A stretch of 64,000 nucleotides of DNA from Geminocystis sp. GBBB08 (GTDB lineage Bacteria; Cyanobacteriota; Cyanobacteriia; Cyanobacteriales; Cyanobacteriaceae): assembly GCF_016743215.1 (NCBI RefSeq), contig NZ_VRZC01000002.1:17405-81404 (forward strand), written 5' to 3'. The notes beneath the pieces were generated by a model that was given only the letters and a program-made list of their open reading frames with translations, ran no database searches and was not told the DNA's origin. Shown piece after piece: positions 27,108 through 35,412 of the stretch. Position 1 is the first letter of the stretch. The number at the start of each line of letters is the position of its first letter. The translations under genes and the position numbers were made by a program.

Positions 27108-27761
27108 ATGCCATTTTCTGATTATAAAATTCCTATTATTGTAGGGAAAAATGACGTACCTAGTATTAGTGGTGACAATCATCCTAACGGCAGTTTTGTT
27201 ACGGAAAAATATAATGCTCTTATTAATGATATTAATTCTAGTATCAATTCTATTAATACACAATTAACCTCTTTTGACTTTGCAGAAATTAGTAACAATG
27301 CACAATTGGCTCTTGATAACTTAAATATTCACATTGCTTCTGTTTTAAAAGAAAAATACCATCAAGAAATAGCTGATACTATTATTATTTATGGTAATTC
27401 CTTAGAATCCCCTAGTGGTATTTATAGCTATCTTTTCGGTAATAATTCCCATTGGCGTATTGATAGATGGTTTATCAGAGAATTTGATGAGAGTGTTTAT
27501 ACTCCTAATGGTATTACTGCTAATCTCTACAATTTAGGTAGTCATATTGAACTTGGTGATTTATCTATAGATGACAATGGTCTTATTACCTATACCCCCC
27601 CAGAAGCTGTTTATTATGGTAGTTTTTACATCATGATTAAATACTATAGTTACCTTGATTACCTTGATAATAACGAAGAATACCCATTTTACAAGAAGAA
27701 AATTAGGTTTATCATTGAGCCACCTTTTACCCCTCGTGATATGGGAGGAAGCGGTAGTTGA
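27108..27761 (+). CDS. Unrecognised protein with phage tail-protein-like N-terminus
   Basis: A 217-residue protein. The start (VGKNDVPSISGDNHPNGSFV, then EKYNALINDINSSIN) resembles the N-termini of phage tail or baseplate proteins, with a short strand, an NGS segment and a coiled coil. The C-terminal part is beta-rich and ends in PPFTPRDMGGSG. First gene of a five-gene operon with overlaps at nearly every junction. A structural role is an inference from composition. Confidence 0.55.
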   Translation: MPFSDYKIPIIVGKNDVPSISGDNHPNGSFVTEKYNALINDINSSINSINTQLTSFDFAEISNNAQLALDNLNIHIASVLKEKYHQEIADTIIIYGNSLESPSGIYSYLFGNNSHWRIDRWFIREFDESVYTPNGITANLYNLGSHIELGDLSIDDNGLITYTPPEAVYYGSFYIMIKYYSYLDYLDNNEEYPFYKKKIRFIIEPPFTPRDMGGSGS

Positions 27762-28414
27762 TTACCTTACTTACTACTACTTATAATCGTCCTCAGTTTT
27801 TATGGCATTGTGCGGTGGGGATTATAAAACAACTTCTGCCACCAAAAGAATGGATTATCTATGTAGATGATGATTTTAATATTTATGCAGAAGTACTAGA
27901 TAAAATATTACGGATAATTCCTTATGCAAAAGTATTAGGCGGTACTCATATCGGGAGAGTTGCGGCTCTTTATAATGCTCATCATCATGTAGAAACCGAT
28001 TATTGTGGGTGGGTTGATGATGATGATTGGCTACATCCTAATTGTTTAGCTGAATGTAGTAAATTTGATGCTGATATTATATATACTGATTTTTACGAAG
28101 TCCACCCTTCTAAAATTACCATTGGGATAAGAAATACTGAGCCTTTTACTATGAAAAGAATGCTTGAGAATAATATTTTATTCCACTTCAGGCTTTTCAA
28201 GACTGCACTTTACCATAAAGTCGGTGGTATCGACCTTTCTTACGATACTTCTATGGATTATGAATTATCATTAAAAATGTTGCAATATTGTACTCCTCAT
28301 AAAGTCAATATTCCTTTATATTACTATTTAATACATGGAAATAGAATATCTGCATTGTATTCAGACCGACAAATAATAAATAAAAATAGAGCGAGGTTAC
28401 TATGGAAGTCATAA
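27758..28414 (+). CDS. Family 2 glycosyltransferase
   Basis: A 218-residue GT-A fold protein. It has the N-terminal LLTTTYNRP nucleotide-sugar-binding strand, a central DDDF segment and DDDDWLHP, containing the metal-binding DXD. The start is TTG, chosen because GGAGGAAG lies at the right distance upstream and the TTGA overlap couples it to the preceding gene. It transfers a sugar to an unknown acceptor. Within an operon of phage-like unknowns it might glycosylate virion proteins or the cell surface. Confidence 0.85.
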   Translation: MITLLTTTYNRPQFLWHCAVGIIKQLLPPKEWIIYVDDDFNIYAEVLDKILRIIPYAKVLGGTHIGRVAALYNAHHHVETDYCGWVDDDDWLHPNCLAECSKFDADIIYTDFYEVHPSKITIGIRNTEPFTMKRMLENNILFHFRLFKTALYHKVGGIDLSYDTSMDYELSLKMLQYCTPHKVNIPLYYYLIHGNRISALYSDRQIINKNRARLLWKS

Positions 28415-30321
28415 ATCCTGCTAATCTAACTAGCGATGAGACATTATTATGGTGGTTTGACCCTACCCTAAGATATGATATTTTTTTAGGTTATAACTTT
28501 TCTGTACCAAGAAAATCAGAAATTTATTTATATTTAGATGATCCACAATATTATTCTTCTTACCTTGAATTATCTCCTCATTTAATTACTAATATTATTC
28601 TTGTTGAAAGGTTCGGTATTTATAAATATAATTATGCGGATAAATATCTTGAATATGTTGGCTTTTTCTTTGAAACTTATGATTTTATTTATCAAGGGCT
28701 AAAAGGAAAAAGTATAAGTAATAATGTTGTTGATGATTATTATATTAGTACCTCTTTTTATTTTACTTTGAATGATTTATTATTAACTTCTTTTGATAGG
28801 GTAGAAATTAATACTATAAATATTCCTTTAGGCAAGTTTACAGTATCTTTTTTATATACTAATAATAACACTCCTGATGATTCATTATTAATAGAAAAAT
28901 ATTTAGGTATTTCTAAGAAGGGTTTAGCTTTTACAGCTTTAGTTAAACATCAAGTAACTTTATCTACTGGTATAGATTATACTTTTGATACTTTATTTAC
29001 TAGAGCTAATTATACTAATGAAATAGTAAAAAAATATAAATTAGCTATATTTTCTATAGTGATAGAAAGTGAAGATCCTAATATTAAAGAACAAGTTGAA
29101 TCTCAAATAAATCCTTTATTTCTATATAAAAATATTGCTAATATTACTAATTCTGATATTTTACCCACTCTTTATAATTTAGTTCAAACAAAATCGGTAA
29201 ATGAAGATAATGTTCCCATAGTTAATATACCTATTCCTTTATTACCTCGTACTGATTTTCAACAATTATTTTTAAAGAGTTATGAGGCATATAATGTTTT
29301 AAATTCAGATTATTTTGGATTGGCTGGGAGGATGTATAAAAATTTAGGAAGGGGAGATTACGCTAGAGAACAGCAAATATTAACTAGGGAGGATTTTAAT
29401 GATGATTACAATAATAGTTCAGCTTATTTTGATGGTGATAGTGAGAGTGATCAATTACTAGCTGATGCTATTTACGATCACCATTTTACTAAGAATACTA
29501 CTCTTGAATTTGAGGTTTTAAATAGACCATTGCTGGAAACATTTGGATATAAGATAGTTTATGCTAGGAAAAAATATCCTCTTAGTTGGATTGAACATTC
29601 TACTATTCCTACTTATGAAGATAAGAATGTGGGAATTTATGAGGCATCTTCAGCACTTAAGACATTAGAATTAATTTTTAGTCCTTTATTAATATCAGAA
29701 AGAAGAGTATATACCTATCCTCAACAACCCCATAGTAAAAATTATCAATTAATTGTTGGCTCAAAACTATATCAGTCTTTTATTGGCGGTATTTTAGGAG
29801 CTCCTGTAGAGGCTTTACTAGCCGTATTAACCTCTTTACAATCTGTTAATTCTTCTAATTTAACGGCTACTTTTGTCGCTCCTCTAAGTAATAATCTCAA
29901 TGATGTAGGTGCTAGTGCTAATGTAAATTTGGAGTTAATCTATAATACAATTATCAACGGAGAACAATTAAATTATTTTGAAGTTTTAACGGATGGTATG
30001 AAAAGAGTAGTCACTTCTAATACTTGGGTACAAGTTCCTCAAAATGGAAACGTGATTTTTGAAGTGGATTCTCAAACTTTGGGCTATCCAGTCTGGTTAT
30101 TACCTGATTTAAGTGGTCAATTACAAAATGGATTAATCAAATATTATGATGGTGTATATTTTCCAGAAGCTCATCAGAAACAAACACATTTAGCCATTAA
30201 AAAAACTCAATCTTATGATTATAATTTTAATAATTTTAATGATTTTTTAGATGCCGCTTCAACATCTTTAAATGCAATAGACTGCTACAATTTAATTTTA
30301 AATAACACAATAGAATTATGA
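28402..30321 (+). CDS. Large unrecognised protein (639 residues)
   Basis: Not recognised. Tyr/Asn/Leu-rich throughout, with many short beta segments and no membrane helices or signal peptide. The middle (residues 290-360) has a helical, charged region with YKNLGRGDYAREQQ. It overlaps the glycosyltransferase gene by 13 bases and the next gene by four. Size, composition and operon position suit a phage structural protein such as tail or baseplate, but no hallmark supports this. Confidence 0.55.
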   Translation: MEVINPANLTSDETLLWWFDPTLRYDIFLGYNFSVPRKSEIYLYLDDPQYYSSYLELSPHLITNIILVERFGIYKYNYADKYLEYVGFFFETYDFIYQGLKGKSISNNVVDDYYISTSFYFTLNDLLLTSFDRVEINTINIPLGKFTVSFLYTNNNTPDDSLLIEKYLGISKKGLAFTALVKHQVTLSTGIDYTFDTLFTRANYTNEIVKKYKLAIFSIVIESEDPNIKEQVESQINPLFLYKNIANITNSDILPTLYNLVQTKSVNEDNVPIVNIPIPLLPRTDFQQLFLKSYEAYNVLNSDYFGLAGRMYKNLGRGDYAREQQILTREDFNDDYNNSSAYFDGDSESDQLLADAIYDHHFTKNTTLEFEVLNRPLLETFGYKIVYARKKYPLSWIEHSTIPTYEDKNVGIYEASSALKTLELIFSPLLISERRVYTYPQQPHSKNYQLIVGSKLYQSFIGGILGAPVEALLAVLTSLQSVNSSNLTATFVAPLSNNLNDVGASANVNLELIYNTIINGEQLNYFEVLTDGMKRVVTSNTWVQVPQNGNVIFEVDSQTLGYPVWLLPDLSGQLQNGLIKYYDGVYFPEAHQKQTHLAIKKTQSYDYNFNNFNDFLDAASTSLNAIDCYNLILNNTIEL

Positions 30322-31175
30322 CAATTCCACAAGAATTAATGCTTCAAGAAATACACGCCTGTTTAGGTGCCGGTGAATTTGCATATGATAACGATAAACC
30401 TTACTATATGCACATGGCTAGAAAATTAGACAAAATTGCAAAGGCTTTAGGAGTAGCGTTTAATCCTGATGGTAGTATAATGTCGGTACGCAAAAGAGTT
30501 AATATACCGTATGATGACAAAGGAAAAGCAACGATACCAGACGGGTGGACAAGGGGTCAATTTGCTGATAATAAGGGCGGTAGTACGACAGGTCAAACAG
30601 GTGGATTATCCACTGAAGAAAGGCTTGGTATTGCCTATCAAAACCGTTGCAATCGCTATGAAAACTTTGATGATAATGACCCTGAGAATAATATAATGCG
30701 GAAAGGTGACATAGTATTATGCGAAAATTGGATGCAATATCAAGAATCTTACATCGATGACCTTGATAAAGGGCTTAATTGGCAAGAAATAGGCGCTGGT
30801 ATGTTACCTTCTGCTGATGGTAGTAAAATTACAAGTTATGAGGGGCTAGGCACTTTATTAGCAGAAGTAGCCTATATGTTATCTTCTTTGTCTAGTAATA
30901 TATATCAAACTCATGTTTTAGGATTAAAGACAACGAATAATACTTTAGAAATATTAAAAGCATTAGGATTACCGATAGATTATAGCCAAATGAAAATAGA
31001 TATAGGGGAAAGTGATCCTGTTAGTGGTGATAATATACAAGGATATATAGAAATGCCTAAAGTTAATCCTGGTGCGGTATCAATCCATAAAAGATTAATG
31101 GATGTCATCACTAATATAGCTATTATTAATGGAGCAATTCTTTCTTCTCCTCCTCCAGTTTCTCCCACACCTTAA
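30318..31175 (+). CDS. Unrecognised protein (285 residues)
   Basis: Not recognised. The N-terminal 60 residues are helical (MARKLDKIAKALGVAFNPDG). A Gly/Thr-rich linker (GGSTTGQTGGLS) follows, then a mixed region and a helical C-terminus ending in a Pro/Ser tail. ATGA overlap with the preceding gene and a two-base gap to the next show tight coupling. Probably a component of the same assembly as its neighbours. Confidence 0.55.
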   Translation: MTIPQELMLQEIHACLGAGEFAYDNDKPYYMHMARKLDKIAKALGVAFNPDGSIMSVRKRVNIPYDDKGKATIPDGWTRGQFADNKGGSTTGQTGGLSTEERLGIAYQNRCNRYENFDDNDPENNIMRKGDIVLCENWMQYQESYIDDLDKGLNWQEIGAGMLPSADGSKITSYEGLGTLLAEVAYMLSSLSSNIYQTHVLGLKTTNNTLEILKALGLPIDYSQMKIDIGESDPVSGDNIQGYIEMPKVNPGAVSIHKRLMDVITNIAIINGAILSSPPPVSPTP

Positions 31176-31177
31176 TT

Positions 31178-32434
31178 ATGAGTAAAAAATTTAGTTGGTT
31201 AGCTCAAATATCTGATTGGTCTAATACTGCTTCTAATTTAATTAATAATATTGTTCCTATTACCAATCTTTTCCGAAAAGACGTTAAAAAACCTGAGATA
31301 CCTGACAAATCATCTACGGTAAATATTACGGTAAATTGTCCTGATAATCCGCCTAATATTATTAATTATACCGTTCGCAATATCATTAATAATACCAACC
31401 TTAATGTTTATCTTACAAAATCTGTAGTAGTTCCGTCTCCACCAATTAGAATTTTACCGATTTCTACTAAGGTTAGTGGGAGTAGTACAAATACGACTTA
31501 TACTTATACATCAGACGTAAAAAGTAGTTTATTAAACCATAAGTTCGGAAGAATGTTATGCAATATTTTATATAAAGAAGCTGTTGAATTTAATGATGCA
31601 GATAATCGCACGGTATCGGCATTTAAAGATGAATTAATGGGAGATTTAGGTGCTTTAGATGCTGACATCGATGCTGAATATGATAAAGAGAATCCGGCAC
31701 CGGCTTTATTAGAAGCATTAGCTTTTGTTAGTTTAACCAATCTTGGACAACCCGTGTTAATCGGTGCTACTAAAAATATCCATAAAATAGGAAATTATTA
31801 TAGTGCAAGGGCTTCTAATATAGAAAACTTTAATGTAACAGGGTTAATATCCATAGGAGAATTAATTTTTAAATCAGACGGTGTTACCCCTCCTTCGTCA
31901 AATGAACCGCCATTAATAACGGAATATGAACTAGACGAATGTGTAATCCCTGTTTCGGCATTCGATGAAATGAAAGGCTATAAAACAAATCAATTACAAA
32001 TTATGTACCGTAATCTTGATTGGGGAAAGGGCAACTATTATCGTAAATATTTTACTTTACCGAGTCCGATTGATATAGATAGTATTACTCAAGATAGTTT
32101 TTCTATCCTTAGTAACTTTACTTTTGGTGCTACTTTAATCGAAATTTGGATTAGGATAAATAATGTTCAAGATGCCGTTCGTGCTGTTCAAAAAACACAG
32201 ATTTACACCAATTTCCAAACTAAAGATGAGTGTAAAGAATTTATTGAAGGTGACTTCGCCACATGGTTAACTAGCTTATGTCAAGATGTAAAAATACAAC
32301 AATGGATACCGACATTTTTAGATGAACCGATTTGGGTAGGGGAGTGTCGTCCGTATCGTGCCGTTTATATGGGGTGGGAATCGGATAAACGCCATTGGAA
32401 GAAAAAAGCAGCTTGGTTAATTAAAAAACCTTAA
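31178..32434 (+). CDS. Unrecognised protein (418 residues)
   Basis: Not recognised. After an amphipathic N-terminus (FSWLAQISDWSNTASNLINN) comes an Asn/Thr/Pro-rich strand region (residues 45-100), then a helical middle and a beta-rich end with conserved-looking tryptophans (CRPYRAVYMGWESDKRHWKK). Last gene of the operon. A MITE-like element separates it from the convergent gene at 32558. Confidence 0.55.
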   Translation: MSKKFSWLAQISDWSNTASNLINNIVPITNLFRKDVKKPEIPDKSSTVNITVNCPDNPPNIINYTVRNIINNTNLNVYLTKSVVVPSPPIRILPISTKVSGSSTNTTYTYTSDVKSSLLNHKFGRMLCNILYKEAVEFNDADNRTVSAFKDELMGDLGALDADIDAEYDKENPAPALLEALAFVSLTNLGQPVLIGATKNIHKIGNYYSARASNIENFNVTGLISIGELIFKSDGVTPPSSNEPPLITEYELDECVIPVSAFDEMKGYKTNQLQIMYRNLDWGKGNYYRKYFTLPSPIDIDSITQDSFSILSNFTFGATLIEIWIRINNVQDAVRAVQKTQIYTNFQTKDECKEFIEGDFATWLTSLCQDVKIQQWIPTFLDEPIWVGECRPYRAVYMGWESDKRHWKKKAAWLIKKP

Positions 32435-32444
32435 CTCATCAATA

Positions 32445-32551
32445 GATTTCTCCAATAATTATTTTAGGAAAATTAAAAATGACAATAAATTATCCTTTCT
32501 TTTTCGATTTCGATATTGAAATTGATTTAATTTTTCATTTAGGTCGATGTC
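32445..32551. mobile_element. MITE-like element, copy 3 (107 bp)
   Basis: GATTTCTCC and GGTCGATGTC termini with flanking TA, exactly as long as copy 2. It lies in the 123-base gap between two convergent genes, so it may also serve as terminator sequence. Confidence 0.6.
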
Positions 32552-32557
32552 TAATTA

Positions 32558-33970
32558 TTAAGTTGTCCAAAAATTATCGATGATATTAAGATAACCGTCA
32601 AAACTATTTAATTCCGTTCTATTCATCATTGTTACATCATCATTAGTCAGATCTAATCCGAATTGTGGTTTATCTTTATAAGTACTAAACCCATATAATG
32701 TACTATAAGTTTTTCCTGAATTATTCTTCATTGTTTCTCCTTGATTTAGCATCGTCTCATATATTTCTTTATTATTAGAATTGGACAACACCATAAATGT
32801 CATATCAGGATAACTACCTGAATGTTCTCCAAATAAATAAAGATGTTCTCCTAATTTCATATTCTTTTTAATTCCCACAACAATAGTAACGGACGCTAAA
32901 ATTACCCACGGGGCAAAAGGTGCTAAATATCCCCATGCCATTCCCCACATCCCGGTTTGTTGCACAATTACAGGTAAATTAACCGCATTTTGTCTTAGGA
33001 TATGCCCTGCAAAATATCTAGTTGCCATTGCCCCACTACTACCAAGAGATTTGAGAACCATATTAGAGACTGTATAGGATAAAGCTGGAAGCAGATTAAT
33101 ATTGACTGGTATTCCGAAGAAACTAAGAAAAAAATTAGACATTCGGTTAAGTTGCGCCAACATATCCGCAGGTGTCGAAATAATATCTGTTAATTGTCTT
33201 TTATTTAATTGGTTTTGATTAAATTGATGATTAAATTGATTAAATTGAAATTGATTAAATTGATTATGAATTTGTGGTAAATCAAGAATGTTTAACGGAT
33301 TAGTTCTGACAAAGGAAGGATCAATTCTATTCGGATTTAATATTATTTCTAATAAATTATTTCTATCTTCCAATGTTCGTAAACCTAATTTAGATTGAAT
33401 TTGGGAGTAAATCTTATTCAAATCGGATAGTTGCCATGATAATCTTGTCCGTTGTTTTCTTTGTTCGGCAGTTAATTTTTTACCTTTTAAACTATTTAAT
33501 AGATTAGAAACTGATTCTTTAATTGATTCTAAAACATTAATCGATTCTTGTTGCCAAGATTGCATTTCATTATAAGGATTACCGCCGTCAATTGGTACTG
33601 AATCAATATTATTTTCTGTTAGAACTTCTGTTAAATAATCAATATCAAGTGAATTATTATAGGCTTTAAAAACTCCTTCATATAATCTATTTTCATATTT
33701 TGAACTATTTAATAAACTCGTACCTATTTGATTAAGATTATCATATTTATCGGAATTATACGCTCTATTTATGCCGTGTATTGATTCTAAAAAAGTGAAG
33801 GGCATTGAAACTAAAATACTTAATAAATCTGGTACAGACTCAAATAAATTAATTAAATAAGATAATTTAGGTAAAGTTCTAAATGTTTCAAATGGGGGCG
33901 TATTCATTACCGTATCAATTGAGTTTAAATTAGACGGTAATTTTAATATTTCTTTTCCTTGATAACTCAT
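32558..33970 (-). CDS. Membrane protein with Gln/Asn-rich segment (unrecognised)
   Basis: A 470-residue protein. Residues about 145-215 are charged and helical. Residues 236-258 are a low-complexity stretch built on NQFNQFQFNQFN. Two hydrophobic segments follow (FFLSFFGIPVNINLLPAL and AWGYLAPFAPWVILASVTIVVG), then a soluble tail. It is the only minus-strand gene between the inverted repeats and is convergent with the operon before it. Possibly a phage tape-measure or membrane-interaction protein, but no family is recognised. Confidence 0.55.
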   Translation of the reverse strand: MSYQGKEILKLPSNLNSIDTVMNTPPFETFRTLPKLSYLINLFESVPDLLSILVSMPFTFLESIHGINRAYNSDKYDNLNQIGTSLLNSSKYENRLYEGVFKAYNNSLDIDYLTEVLTENNIDSVPIDGGNPYNEMQSWQQESINVLESIKESVSNLLNSLKGKKLTAEQRKQRTRLSWQLSDLNKIYSQIQSKLGLRTLEDRNNLLEIILNPNRIDPSFVRTNPLNILDLPQIHNQFNQFQFNQFNHQFNQNQLNKRQLTDIISTPADMLAQLNRMSNFFLSFFGIPVNINLLPALSYTVSNMVLKSLGSSGAMATRYFAGHILRQNAVNLPVIVQQTGMWGMAWGYLAPFAPWVILASVTIVVGIKKNMKLGEHLYLFGEHSGSYPDMTFMVLSNSNNKEIYETMLNQGETMKNNSGKTYSTLYGFSTYKDKPQFGLDLTNDDVTMMNRTELNSFDGYLNIIDNFWTT

Positions 33971-34038
33971 TATTTTTGCATAGCAAAGGGAGGATTTACT
34001 GGTGGTTCTATTTGTTTTTTAAATTGGTCAAAGGATAC

Positions 34039-34244
34039 TGAGTGAACTATAAGAATTCTCTATGTTAATAGGTTTGACGGTTGCTCTTTTCAGGTTAACA
34101 ATTTCTTTGTTTAGATCAATTAATTACTTAATTTAATTTTGATAAAATCAATTTGAATAATTTTTTTACCTTATCTTTATTTTATCTTATCTTATCTTTA
34201 CCTGATACCTTATCTTAATCGATAATTTTATGTCGAACTGAGGT
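34039..34244. repeat. Inverted repeat, right arm
   Basis: Contains blocks C' (34039-34098), B' (34118-34160) and A' (34222-34244), reverse complements of the left arm at 26626-27021, with a degenerate TTATCTTA repeat tract between B' and A'. No gene lies in 33971-34330. Confidence 0.85.
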
Positions 34245-34330
34245 GTCATGATAGGTTTATTAATAGCTAAAATTGGTTTATAAATTCCCATAACTTATGG
34301 GTAACAACCTTTACTTCAACTCTATATGAA

Positions 34331-34630
34331 TCAGAGAAATGGATTAGAGATAAAATTCATTAATGCTCCCATACCTTTACTAATATACCATTTACCTCCT
34401 TCAAACTCTGGGTAATAAGAATCATCTAATTGTAAAATACCTTGTATATTCTCTTTCGGAATACCTTTAACTGTTGATTTATCTATATGCCAAACATCTA
34501 ATAATTTATACGGTGAAGCTGTAAATTCTATTTCTTGAAAAATATAATATTCGCTGTTTTCTCCTATAAAATAACCGTTAATTATTACGTCTTCTAATTC
34601 GATTAAGTCAACTTCAAAATCTTTATACAT
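34331..34630 (-). CDS. Small acidic protein (unrecognised)
   Basis: A 99-residue acidic protein of alternating strands (EDVIINGYFIGENSEYYIFQEIEFT) with a short C-terminal helix. Its size and charge resemble immunity or anti-restriction proteins, but no family is recognised. It stands alone on the minus strand between the right arm and the HTH pseudogene. A possible ribosome site is weak. Confidence 0.5.
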   Translation of the reverse strand: MYKDFEVDLIELEDVIINGYFIGENSEYYIFQEIEFTASPYKLLDVWHIDKSTVKGIPKENIQGILQLDDSYYPEFEGGKWYISKGMGALMNFISNPFL

Positions 34631-34688
34631 TTAGTTTAAAATTATAATGAATGATCAAATTTATTATATCTTTATTATATAATAAAAA

Positions 34689-35108
34689 ATGATAAAAATA
34701 ACTGAATTACTTACAATGACAAAATATAAAAAAGAACATAAATCAGTAGCAGAATTGGCAAAGATTTTAAACAAATCAAAGAATAGCATTCATTCTATAG
34801 CAATCCTAAACAAGCTGTGATATATTTAAAAGTAGTAAAAAAGTTTATAATTATTATTTAATAAAGGGCTCCCATCCCCTTGCATCAAATTTTTGGTGCT
34901 GATTTTGCCACGAATGAAATACGAATAGTATATTGTCTATTGATATTAATTACCGAATAAAAAGTGTATTGAAATCGAAAAAGAATTTTTGAGAAATAAT
35001 TATAATCTGCCGATAAATGAATTAATGGTAAAATTAAATAGAACACGATATAGTATTTATTGCCGTGCTTCAAAATTAGGATTAAAGAAAAAATCTAAAA
35101 ATTATTAA
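34689..35108 (+). pseudogene. Disrupted HTH gene, paralogue of 21333-21683
   Basis: The first 43 codons (KEHKSVAELAKILNKSKNSIH) and the last 44 (IEIEKEFLRNNYNLPIN, then LNRTRYSIYCRASKLGLKK) align with the N- and C-terminal halves of the HTH protein at 21333-21683. About 100 extra bases with stop codons lie between. The outer frame is conserved, so an insertion interrupted the gene. Confidence 0.7.
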
Positions 35109-35110
35109 TT

Positions 35111-35338
35111 ATGGCTACTAAAATACAATTAAGAATCCAAAGAGATAACGCAATAAAAGATTTACGCAATAAATCTCTAAACGACATCACTTATATGAAA
35201 AATGTACATAAACAACAGGGAATAACTCTAAAAACTACTCAAAAGAATCAATTAACACAGTTGAAGTCCACACAAAAAACAGCTTTGACACAGTTAAGAG
35301 AATATTATCGACAATTGATTGCTAATGCTCCAAATTAA
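35111..35338 (+). CDS. Small coiled-coil protein (75 residues)
   Basis: Unrecognised. Highly charged, predicted helical throughout, with an internal Gln/Thr/Leu repeat (TTQKNQLTQLKSTQKTALTQL). It starts two bases after the HTH pseudogene. Short TTAACTT-type repeats separate it from the polymerase-like gene downstream. Confidence 0.5.
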   Translation: MATKIQLRIQRDNAIKDLRNKSLNDITYMKNVHKQQGITLKTTQKNQLTQLKSTQKTALTQLREYYRQLIANAPN

Positions 35339-35412
35339 TTATTTACTTTTTACTTTTGAACTGGACTTTGTCTTGACTATTACTTTTAACTTTTAACTTT
35401 TAACTTGATATT

